Below are positions 15,252-22,570 of a stretch of DNA of 59,606 nt, piece by piece (positions within the stretch are counted from its first letter, which is position 1; each line of letters opens with the position of its first letter). The notes beneath the pieces are model-generated. The model saw nothing but the letters and a program-made list of their open reading frames with translations. It was not told the DNA's origin and did not search any database. The DNA comes from Verrucomicrobiota bacterium (GTDB taxonomy: Bacteria; Verrucomicrobiota; Verrucomicrobiia; Verrucomicrobiales; Akkermansiaceae). Location: assembly GCA_026397725.1 (NCBI GenBank), contig JAPLUI010000400.1:1-59606 (forward strand), in the 5' to 3' direction. Both the position numbers and the translations under genes were made by a program.

Positions 15252-17483
15252 CTAGGCCAGGCCGTGGCGACGGCGGAGAAACCACTCGGTGGCGAAGAGG
15301 GCGGCGATGGTTAGGGCGATGGTGGCGGAGTCCCAGGAGGGGTTCCAGATGGCTGCGGAGTCCAGGGCGGCGGGGGGCTGCTTGCGCAGCTTGGTGGCGA
15401 GCAGGGTGGGAAAGTCGGCGGGGCGGTAGGCTTGCCCGCCGGTGGTCTGGGCGAGGGCTTCGAGACAGGCGGGATCGGGTGACAGGTCGTCGGCTTCGCG
15501 GGGCGGGGTGGGGACGGTGAAGAGCGCCTCGGGAGTGGGCGGCGCGTCGGCGCGGGGGTCGCTGAGCTTGAGGGTCCAGAGGCCGGCTTGGTCCGGGGTG
15601 AAGGAGGTCCGCCAGAGCGGGCGACCGGACGGGTCCGGGATGGCGGCGGGGTTGAGTTTGGTAACGGTGCCGGCGGGGTCGGTGATGAGAATGAGCGGCT
15701 GCGGGGCAGGGTTCGGGCCGCGATAGGAAAGGGTGGCGGCGAGGGTGGTGCCGAGGTCGCCGCGGGAGGCGGGAAGCCGCAGGGAAAAATCCTGGCCGGG
15801 CAGAAACTCGGAGTAGGAGGCCATCCACTGGATGAGCTGGGTCCAGAAGTCTTCGTAACAATTCCCGAGTTCGCGGGCCTCGGGAAAGAAATCCCATTTC
15901 CACAGGCCGTCGCCATTGACCAGGCCGGTGACACCCTGGCCGTACCGGCGGACCAGCAGCGCCGGGAATTTTCCGGAGGCGCTCGCCGAGATGCCGGCAC
16001 CACGGTCCGGGACCCCTTCGGCGAGGACGCGGGTGAAGGGTTTGACCAAGGCGATTTGGCGGCCGTCCTTGAGGGTGGGAAGGGCGGCCCACAGCGAGGC
16101 GTCGGGGGCGGGCAGGGCTTGGCCGAAAAGCCCGGCGGCCTCGCCATCGCGGGTGGGGGTGAAGCGGAAGTCCGCCACGCTGGCGGTGCCCCAGACGACC
16201 GGCTCTAACGGTTCGAGCGCGGGGAGCGACGCGGTGGAGGGTTTGCCGCGCGAGAAGAGCACGGCACCACCGCGGTCGCGGACGTAGCTGCGGAGAATCC
16301 CGGCACGCTCCGGCGAGAGGAATGGGTCGATGTTTTTCCCGAAGACAATGAGGTCGTAGCGGGACAGCTCGTCAAGGGTGTTAGGGAAGACGGGTTGCCT
16401 GGCTTCCGAGTTCTGGTGGTCGCCGGAGTCGATGCGGAAGTAGCGCTCGTCCGAGAGGCGGTGGACCGATTGCACGTCCATGTGGGGTTGCTGGCGGAGG
16501 AGTTGGGCGAGGAACTTGCTGTCCCAGTAGGGTGCGCCCTCGACGAGAAAGACGCGGGTCTTGGATTCCAGAATGCGGATGTTGAGGGCGGCGTGATTGT
16601 TAGACGAGCGGACTTCGCCGGCGATGACTGGGGTTTCGATGGTCCAATGGGTGGAGGCGGGCGGGGCCTTGATCTCGAAGGCGGCGGCGACGGTCTTGCC
16701 GGGGGCGAGTTCGAGGGTGAGGCTGGCGAGTTCCTGGCCGGCGGCATCGCGCAAACTGACGGCAGGGCGGACGGGGGCGAGGCCGGTGGATTTGAGGGCG
16801 AAGGGGAGGCGCAGGGGCTGGGCGGCAAAGGCGGTTAGGGCGGCGCGGGGTTGGATGAGGGCGAGGTCGGGCGCTTGGGTGTCGGCCCCGATGGCGACGG
16901 TATGTACGGCGATGTTGCGGCTGCGGGCGCGGAGGCCGAGGGCGTCGAGGTCGGCAGGCGCGGAGTTGAGGGTTTGGCGGCCGTCGCTGAGGACGATGAT
17001 GCCGGCGAGGGCTTCGCCGGCGGCACCGGCGTCTTGCAGGACTTGGGAAACTGCGGGCAGGATGTTGGAGGCGGTGCCGGTGGGGGCCTGGGACCCGGCG
17101 GTGGTGGCCGCTTCGAGTTTGGCGGCAAACGGGTGAATGCGAAGGGGGATGTCCGCCGCCTGCGCATGGGTGCTGGCCTGCCGGATGAGCGCGGTGGCGG
17201 CAGCGGCGCGGGTCGCGCCGTCGGCGGTGGCTTGGGCCATCGAGGAGGACACATCGTTGAGGATGATCCACGGGCTGAGGCGGGTCTCGGTGGGGCGGCT
17301 CCATTTGCCCGGGTTGAAAAGGAGGGTGAGGGCGGCGGCCATGGCGAGCAAGCGCAAGGTGAGCAGCAGCCAGCGCATGCGGCCGGTGAGGCCGGACGAA
17401 CCACGCCACGCGCCCAGCGCGGCGATGCTCATGGCAAGCACCGCAAGTGGAATGAGGACGGGGAGTGGGAAGGCGGGTTGCAA
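15252..17483 (-). CDS. VWA-domain membrane protein with an amidotransferase-like region (Bat operon)
   Basis: 743 aa. Two N-terminal membrane helices (about 5-25 and 38-56) are followed by a von Willebrand A-type domain with a DxSxS metal site, DVSSS at 77-81, and IIVLSDGRQ further on. A second domain (about 310-500, with IVFGKNIDPFL and VRDRGGAVLFSRG) resembles the class I glutamine-amidotransferase-like fold found in this family. A final membrane helix lies near 720-735 (TIALTIAALFATEWF). The start is taken as TTG at 17483; an ATG at 17432 would drop 17 residues. Role inferred: membrane scaffold working with the MoxR ATPase. Downstream neighbours are the DUF4175-like, DUF4159 and HEAT-fusion genes. 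Confidence 0.8.
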   Translation of the reverse strand: MQPAFPLPVLIPLAVLAMSIAALGAWRGSSGLTGRMRWLLLTLRLLAMAAALTLLFNPGKWSRPTETRLSPWIILNDVSSSMAQATADGATRAAAATALIRQASTHAQAADIPLRIHPFAAKLEAATTAGSQAPTGTASNILPAVSQVLQDAGAAGEALAGIIVLSDGRQTLNSAPADLDALGLRARSRNIAVHTVAIGADTQAPDLALIQPRAALTAFAAQPLRLPFALKSTGLAPVRPAVSLRDAAGQELASLTLELAPGKTVAAAFEIKAPPASTHWTIETPVIAGEVRSSNNHAALNIRILESKTRVFLVEGAPYWDSKFLAQLLRQQPHMDVQSVHRLSDERYFRIDSGDHQNSEARQPVFPNTLDELSRYDLIVFGKNIDPFLSPERAGILRSYVRDRGGAVLFSRGKPSTASLPALEPLEPVVWGTASVADFRFTPTRDGEAAGLFGQALPAPDASLWAALPTLKDGRQIALVKPFTRVLAEGVPDRGAGISASASGKFPALLVRRYGQGVTGLVNGDGLWKWDFFPEARELGNCYEDFWTQLIQWMASYSEFLPGQDFSLRLPASRGDLGTTLAATLSYRGPNPAPQPLILITDPAGTVTKLNPAAIPDPSGRPLWRTSFTPDQAGLWTLKLSDPRADAPPTPEALFTVPTPPREADDLSPDPACLEALAQTTGGQAYRPADFPTLLATKLRKQPPAALDSAAIWNPSWDSATIALTIAALFATEWFLRRRHGLA

Positions 17484-17605
17484 GGGGGGCGGGGAGAGTT
17501 ATCGGTTATCAGTTATCAGGAAAGGGGCGGAATGGGAGTGATGGGAGTGATGGGAGTTATGGATTTGAGAATTCTGGTCTGGTGTCTAGTGCCAGGGTCA
17601 AACTT
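17484..17605. repeat. Spacer with heptamer and nonamer arrays
   Basis: AGTTATC/GGTTATC/AGTTATC (17497-17517, period 7) is followed by ATGGGAGTG repeated three times (17532-17558, period 9, last base varied). No gene is seen. This spacer separates the ORF6N gene from the VWA gene. Confidence 0.65.
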
Positions 17606-18250
17606 TCACAGGCGCGAGCGGGTGGATTTCCTGGGGGAACGGGCGGATGGGATGGTGTGGAAACCGAGTTCCTTGGCCGGTGCCGGCGGGGTGGCGATGA
17701 GTTGTTTGATGGCTTCGAAGACGAGTTGGAAGTGCTGGTCGTGGTCGGCGTATTTTTCTTCGAGAGCTTCGATTTTCTCGGCGAGGAGGGCGTTGGAGTC
17801 CATCAAACGCCGGAGCTGGACGAAGGTGCGCATGATGGCGATGTTCACCTTCACTGCGCGAGGGGAGCGCAAGACGCTGGAGAGCATGGCCACGCCTTGT
17901 TCGGTGAAGGCGTAGGGGAGGTATTTGCGGTGCTGCCCGCGCTTTAAGGTCACAATTTGTGACCTTAAAGGTGACGGGGTAGCGTTTGAGGTCGCAGATT
18001 GTGACCTCGAGATTTCCATCTCATTGTCAGTGAGTTGGAACATGAAATCAACGGGAAATCGGTCTCGATTGCGCTGCACGGCCTGGTTGAGAACTTTGGT
18101 CTCGACTCCGTAAAGCTCCGCCAGATCGGAGTCGAGGATGACCTTCTCATGCCGGAGGTAATGGACGAGCGGGGCGAGCTTCTCGGGCACCAGCAGAGAC
18201 CCGGTGGCGGCGGGTGTTCGCTTGGTGGCTGGTGCTTTTTTCGCGGGCAT
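17606..18250 (-). CDS. ORF6N-domain protein (phage-type DNA-binding module)
   Basis: 214 aa. A basic, Ala/Pro-rich N-terminus leads into an ORF6N domain at about residues 20-100: LAPLVHYLRHEKVILDSDLA, ELYGVETKVLNQAVQRN, RFPVDFMFQLT. Then comes YLPYAFTEQGVAMLSSVLRS, the usual second conserved block, and a short coiled coil (about 150-175). ORF6N proteins are found in phages and scattered in bacterial chromosomes; most are of unknown function, and a DNA-binding role is inferred. It lies 9 bp after the short Bro-N gene. Together they interrupt the Bat operon. Confidence 0.85.
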   Translation of the reverse strand: MPAKKAPATKRTPAATGSLLVPEKLAPLVHYLRHEKVILDSDLAELYGVETKVLNQAVQRNRDRFPVDFMFQLTDNEMEISRSQSATSNATPSPLRSQIVTLKRGQHRKYLPYAFTEQGVAMLSSVLRSPRAVKVNIAIMRTFVQLRRLMDSNALLAEKIEALEEKYADHDQHFQLVFEAIKQLIATPPAPAKELGFHTIPSARSPRKSTRSRL

Positions 18251-18259
18251 GGGTTGGGG

Positions 18260-18532
18260 TTATGGGATGAGGCGCAGGACTTGCTCGGTGTCAGCGACAT
18301 CGGTCATGCGCTGTTTGCCGTCGGCGGCGGTCATTTTCAAACCATGACAATTCGTCACGGTTTCATTTCCTTCCTTTTTCAGCCTTTCTTTGAGCTTTCT
18401 CCAGTAGGCACCGGGGTCAATGCTGTCGGTGAGCACCACGATCACATCGACAATGGCGAAATACCACTTTTCCTCAGCGGCGTTCCAAGCGCGGCGGACT
18501 TGCTTTTCCTCAAACAAGGTGATGGCGGACAT
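18260..18532 (-). CDS. Bro-N domain protein, short or truncated
   Basis: 90 aa. MSAITLFEEKQVRRAWNAAE, then WYFAIVDVIVVLTDSID, YWRKLKERLKKEG and MTDVADTEQVLRLIP match the N-terminal Bro domain of phage/baculovirus-type antirepressors. Family members normally carry on after 'VLRLIQSIPSPK'. Here the frame ends right after VLRLIP, so the usual second half is absent. It may be a trimmed protein that still folds, or a remnant. The start at 18532 is chosen because the sequence upstream is heptamer-repeat spacer. Its product and the ORF6N protein next to it are probably a transferred pair. Confidence 0.75.
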   Translation of the reverse strand: MSAITLFEEKQVRRAWNAAEEKWYFAIVDVIVVLTDSIDPGAYWRKLKERLKKEGNETVTNCHGLKMTAADGKQRMTDVADTEQVLRLIP

Positions 18533-18543
18533 TGCGGATTCGA

Positions 18544-18585
18544 TTTGTGATTTGTGATTTATGATTTGTGATTTGTGATTTGGCG
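18544..18585. repeat. Heptamer tandem array TTTGTGA
   Basis: Five consecutive 7-base units (TTTGTGA with one TTTATGA) plus a decayed sixth. The BatA gene stops inside the array, so its last residues (ITNHKS) are repeat-encoded. Confidence 0.75.
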
Positions 18586-20574
18586 GGTGTGGATTATGGA
18601 TTCCAGCATGAGGCAGAGAATCCCCGCCAGGGCGAGCCAGGGCCAGAGGGGGAGGCCTTGGGCGAGGGCGGCTTGGCGGACGAGGGAGTCGCTGGAGGCC
18701 TCGAGTTTGCCGAAGGCGGGAGTGGCCTCGAGGGGGCGCAGGTCGGACTCGGAGTCGGGGAAGTTGACGGCGGAGAAGGCGATGGGTTGGCCGGAGATTT
18801 GCCAGCGATAGAGGCCGGGAGTGGCGGGGGCTTTGGATTGCCACAGGGTGCCGTCGGCGGTGGTGGACTCGGTGATTTCAATGGGCTCGGCAGCCGGGCC
18901 GAGGAGGGTGAGGGCCCCGGCGTGGGCGGGATCGGTGGATGACCAGGTGAGCGGAGTGCCGGGGAGCGCATAGGCGGGTTCGGCGGAGCTGCGCGGGCGG
19001 GTGCGGAGGAGGATTTCCGCGATGGCGGGCAGGAACGAGCCTTGGGTGGGCCAATCGGTCTTGGCGGGATCGAGCGGCAGGTTCCAAAGCAGGATGGAAG
19101 CCTTGTCGGTGGGGCCTTCGAGCAGGGCCGGGATGCCATCGGCGAAGCTGGCGATGGGCCTGATGCCGGGCAGCGAGGCCAGCGAGGCGGGGAGGCGGAG
19201 GCGCTCGCGGAAGGTGCCGGCGAAGGGGTTGCCAAAGTCGCCGGCGCGGAACAGTTGGTTGGCCGGATGGCTTTCCTCGGGGATGACCGACCAACCGGCA
19301 GGCGAGACCTCCAACGCCAGCGGGCCATCCACGGGATTGGCGGGAAGCTGCAGGAGGGTGCGCAGGGCCGCCAACGGGCAGGCGGCGGCGGGCCGCAGGA
19401 TGACCGTGGTGCCGGCCAGCGCGGCATTCCGGAGGTCTGCCGGACGGTCGCCGGACCAAGCGGAAATGAAGTGGAAGTCCGGCCGCCGGTCGCTTGTTAG
19501 ATCGGTGACGGGTTCCAGCCACGCAAGGGATCTGGCGAGTTTCCCGAGGAGCTTGGCCTCCGGCGAAGCGGGCGGGGAGGTGAGGGCGAGGCGGAGCGAA
19601 TCGCGGACGTGGACGACGGCGTGGCGGGCGTCATCGGCGGGGAAGGCATCGGCCTCGATGGAGGCGCTGATAGGCAGGGGCCCGGGGGCGGCCGGGCGGA
19701 GGACGAAGGCGGCATCGGCCTCGCCCCAGGCGGGAAGGTCGATGGGCTGGGATTGGCGGGCACCGTCGGCATCAAGGGTGAGTTGGGTGCGGACGGGCAC
19801 CGCAGAGAAGTTCCGGACGCGGGTGAGGATGGTCAGGTCCTGGCCGGCGACGGGCTCGGCGGGCTGCGGGATGAGGCGGCTGACGGCGACATTGGGCGGC
19901 GACGAAGTGGCGACGCGCTGGGTGCGGATGACGAGGTTGTGCGGGAGTGCCGGCGAGAAGTCGCGCCAGGCGGAGGCTTGGAAGTCGGAGATGATGACGA
20001 GTTCGCGGTGAGCGCTGACCTTGGCGAGCTGGCGCAGGGCGAGATCGAAGGCGGCGGTGAGGGCGCCGGCTTCGGGGTGGGGCCTGGCTTGCTGGAGCAA
20101 GTCGGTTAGGAAGCTGAGGTTGGGGCCGGGATCCGGGAAGACGGCGTCGGGTTCGGCGTCGATCCAGATCAGGTTGGCATGGTCGGGCTTGGCTTGCTCG
20201 AGGAAGCGGGTGGCCTGGGCGCAGGCGGCATCGAAGCGGCTGCCGGCACCTTCGCGAGCGGCCATGGAGGCAGACCGGTCCACCAGCAGGATGACGGTGG
20301 ATTGCTCGCCGGGCAGGGAGGCGGAATCGGAAATGAGGAAGGGCCAGGCGAAGGCGGCGGCAAGGGCGAAGAGGGCCAGCGTGCGGAGGGCGAGCAGCAG
20401 CCAATCCTTGGGTCGGCGGATGCGGGCGGTGCTGCGCAACACGCGGCGCAAGAACTCGAGGTTGGAAAAGCGATAGACCGGCGGCCGGGCGCGGGAGAGC
20501 AAATGTACCAGCACCGGCAGGCCGGCCAGCGCGAGCAGGCCAAGCAGGGCGGGGTGCTGGAAGAGGAGAGACAT
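18559..20574 (-). CDS. batA: BatA-like protein with VWA domain
   Basis: 671 aa. The BatA N-terminal signature is clear: LLFQHPALLGLLALAGLPVL, HLLSRARPPVYRFSNLEFLR, then a membrane helix at 58-80. The VWA domain begins VILLVDRSASMAAREG with DxSxS at 99-103, and later ELVIISDF. A long beta-rich extracytoplasmic part follows, and a final helix sits near 648-665 (LWPWLALAGILCLMLESII). BatA-type proteins act with MoxR and DUF58 proteins; in Bacteroides they affect tolerance of oxygen. The last residues are encoded by a heptamer array, so the stop may be recent. Start ATG at 20574. Confidence 0.85.
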   Translation of the reverse strand: MSLLFQHPALLGLLALAGLPVLVHLLSRARPPVYRFSNLEFLRRVLRSTARIRRPKDWLLLALRTLALFALAAAFAWPFLISDSASLPGEQSTVILLVDRSASMAAREGAGSRFDAACAQATRFLEQAKPDHANLIWIDAEPDAVFPDPGPNLSFLTDLLQQARPHPEAGALTAAFDLALRQLAKVSAHRELVIISDFQASAWRDFSPALPHNLVIRTQRVATSSPPNVAVSRLIPQPAEPVAGQDLTILTRVRNFSAVPVRTQLTLDADGARQSQPIDLPAWGEADAAFVLRPAAPGPLPISASIEADAFPADDARHAVVHVRDSLRLALTSPPASPEAKLLGKLARSLAWLEPVTDLTSDRRPDFHFISAWSGDRPADLRNAALAGTTVILRPAAACPLAALRTLLQLPANPVDGPLALEVSPAGWSVIPEESHPANQLFRAGDFGNPFAGTFRERLRLPASLASLPGIRPIASFADGIPALLEGPTDKASILLWNLPLDPAKTDWPTQGSFLPAIAEILLRTRPRSSAEPAYALPGTPLTWSSTDPAHAGALTLLGPAAEPIEITESTTADGTLWQSKAPATPGLYRWQISGQPIAFSAVNFPDSESDLRPLEATPAFGKLEASSDSLVRQAALAQGLPLWPWLALAGILCLMLESIIHTRQITNHKS

Positions 20575-20668
20575 GGGGGAGCCAGTTGTAGGTTAGAGGT
20601 TAGAGGTTATTGGGGAAGAGGATCGGTCGGATCAGTCGGATCTGACCGATCCGACCGAGCTTTGCTCG
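20575..20668. repeat. Spacer with heptamer array and large nonamer hairpin
   Basis: AGGTTAG, AGGTTAG, AGGTTAT (20590-20610, period 7) is followed by GATCGGTCG, GATCAGTCG, GATCTGACC, GATCCGACC (20621-20656, period 9). CGGTCGGATC (20624-20633) pairs with GATCCGACCG (20648-20657), and GTC (20635-20637) with GAC (20644-20646) extends the stem inward. It lies between the DUF58 and BatA genes and may act as an intra-operon RNA structure. Confidence 0.65.
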
Positions 20669-21541
20669 TCAATCGCGGAGGCGGTCGAAGAGGGAGAAGT
20701 AGGGGTCGGCGGTGGAGGTGAGGGCGTAGTCGGCGCGGCGGGAGGCGGCGAGGGCGCGGAGGGCGCGGGTGTGGCTGAGGAGTTCCTGCTGCCAGGCGTC
20801 GCGCAGGGAATGCGGGTGGACGGTGAGCTGGTCGTTGGATTCCATATCGATGAAGCGGGACAGGCCGCGGTCATCGAGTTGGAGTTCGCTGGGATCGAGG
20901 AGGTGGAAGAGGTGGATGCGGAAGCCGCGGTGGAGGTAGGGGTTGAGGGCGCGGAAGAGGGCGGCGGGGTCGGTGAAGAAATCGGATAGAATGACGAGGG
21001 TGCCCTTGCGTTTGAGCAGGGGTTGGGCGCGGGCCAGGGTGGCGGTGATGGAGGTGCCTGCGCCGGGGCGGCTGGTTTCGAGCGTGTTGAGCAGATCGTG
21101 GAGGTGCTGGCGGGTGGAGCCCGGCGGGAGGAACTTGCGGATGCCCTGGTCGAAAAGCGTGAGGGACACGCGGTCGGTTTTGGAAATGACCCACCAGGCG
21201 AGGGCGGCGGCAAAGAACGACGCATATTCGAGCTTGGAGAGGCGCGGCGAATTCTCCGGGAAGCCCATGGAGGCCGAGCAATCGAGGAAGATATGGCATT
21301 CCAGGTTGGTTTCCTGCTCGAAGGTGCGCAGAAACAACTTGTCGTTGCGGGCAAACACCCGCCAATCGACGCGGGCCAGGTCGTCGCCGGGCGCGTATTG
21401 GCGGAACTCGTGGAACTCGATGGAGGACCCGCGCTGGTGCGAGCGGTGGCGGCCGGCCAGATAGCCCTCAACCATCGCCTTGGCCCCGAACTCATAGTTC
21501 TTGAGTCGGCGGATGTCGGCGGGATCGAGGAAGCGGGGCAT
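20669..21541 (-). CDS. DUF58-domain protein
   Basis: 290 aa. The family signature is complete: RHRSHQRGSSIEFHEFRQYA, PGDDLARVDW, then ARNDKLFLRTFEQE and a VWA-like block IFLDCSASMGF (87-91 is DCSAS). DUF58 proteins accompany MoxR ATPases and are thought to relay their chaperone activity to membrane partners. Soluble, no signal peptide. It follows the MoxR gene after a 48-base spacer holding a nonamer array, and precedes BatA. Confidence 0.9.
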   Translation of the reverse strand: MPRFLDPADIRRLKNYEFGAKAMVEGYLAGRHRSHQRGSSIEFHEFRQYAPGDDLARVDWRVFARNDKLFLRTFEQETNLECHIFLDCSASMGFPENSPRLSKLEYASFFAAALAWWVISKTDRVSLTLFDQGIRKFLPPGSTRQHLHDLLNTLETSRPGAGTSITATLARAQPLLKRKGTLVILSDFFTDPAALFRALNPYLHRGFRIHLFHLLDPSELQLDDRGLSRFIDMESNDQLTVHPHSLRDAWQQELLSHTRALRALAASRRADYALTSTADPYFSLFDRLRD

Positions 21542-21552
21542 GGCGGGGAAGA

Positions 21553-21580
21553 GTCGGACGGATCGGACGGGGTCGGACGG
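21553..21580. repeat. Nonamer array GTCGGACGG
   Basis: GTCGGACGG at 21553-21561, ATCGGACGG at 21562-21570, and GTCGGACGG at 21572-21580 after one extra G. It fills most of the spacer between the MoxR and DUF58 genes. Confidence 0.65.
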
Positions 21581-21589
21581 GGATGGGAG

Positions 21590-22570
21590 TTAGATGGTGG
21601 TGATCAGTTTCCGGATGATTTGGTCGGTGGTGATGCCTTCGCCGGTGGCGTTGTAGTTGGCGATGAGGCGGTGGCGGAGGACGGGGAGGGCGACGGCGCG
21701 GATTTCCTCGGGGGAGGCGGACGAGTTGCCGCGCAGCAAGGCGAGGGCACGGGCGGCGCGGGCGAGGCACTGCGAGGCCCGCGGACCGGCCCCGTAGGCG
21801 ATGTAGTTTTTCACGTCGGCGCTGGCGAGCGGCGAGTCCGGGCGGGTCGAGTGGACGAGCTTGAGAATGGTCTGGATGACCGACTCGGGGAGCGGGACAT
21901 CGACGGAGGCATCCTGGAGTTCGAGGACTTTATCGGCGTTGAGGAGGGGATCGGGCAGGGCGTCGGCATGGCCGGTGGTGCGGCGGATGATTTCCGCCTC
22001 TTCCTCGATGCTGGGGTAGCCGATGTTGAGTTGGAAGAAGAAGCGGTCGAGCTGGGCCTCGGGAAGCGGATAGGTACCTTCGTGCTCGATCGGGTTCTGG
22101 GTGGCAAAGACGATGAAGGGCTCGACGAGGCGGCGGGTCTGGCCGTTGACGGTGACCTGCTTTTCCTGCATCGCCTCTAACAGGGCTGCCTGGGTTTTGG
22201 GCGGGGTGCGGTTGATTTCGTCGGCGAGGATGAGGTTGGCGAAGATCGGGCCGGGAATGAATTGGAACGAGCGCTCGCCGACGGCGGTGTTCTGGAGGAT
22301 TTCCGAGCCGACGATGTCGGTGGGCATGAGGTCCGGCGTGAACTGGATGCGCTGGAACTTGAGGCCGAGAATGCGCCCGAGAGTGGCGACCAGCAAGGTC
22401 TTGGCGAGGCCCGGCACGCCGACCAGCAGGCAGTGGCCCTTGCACAGGAGGGAGGTGAGGAGTTGCTCGACGATTTCGTCCTGACCGACGATGACGCGGG
22501 CGGTTTCGGTGCGGATTTTGGCAACGGTGTCTTGCAGGCGTTCCCAGTGGGCGGCAGGTTGTTCGGTCAT
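21590..22570 (-). CDS. MoxR-family AAA+ ATPase
   Basis: 326 aa. Walker A GVPGLAKT at 51-58, Walker B LADEIN at 115-120, sensor ATQNPIEHEGTYPLPEAQ and the arginine-containing LDRFFF follow in order, as in MoxR/RavA-type AAA+ proteins. They act as chaperone-like ATPases for VWA partners. The ATG at 22570 overlaps the stop of the 992-aa gene (ATGA). It is followed by DUF58 and BatA genes, the classic triad. Length and motifs are normal. Confidence 0.95.
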   Translation of the reverse strand: MTEQPAAHWERLQDTVAKIRTETARVIVGQDEIVEQLLTSLLCKGHCLLVGVPGLAKTLLVATLGRILGLKFQRIQFTPDLMPTDIVGSEILQNTAVGERSFQFIPGPIFANLILADEINRTPPKTQAALLEAMQEKQVTVNGQTRRLVEPFIVFATQNPIEHEGTYPLPEAQLDRFFFQLNIGYPSIEEEAEIIRRTTGHADALPDPLLNADKVLELQDASVDVPLPESVIQTILKLVHSTRPDSPLASADVKNYIAYGAGPRASQCLARAARALALLRGNSSASPEEIRAVALPVLRHRLIANYNATGEGITTDQIIRKLITTI

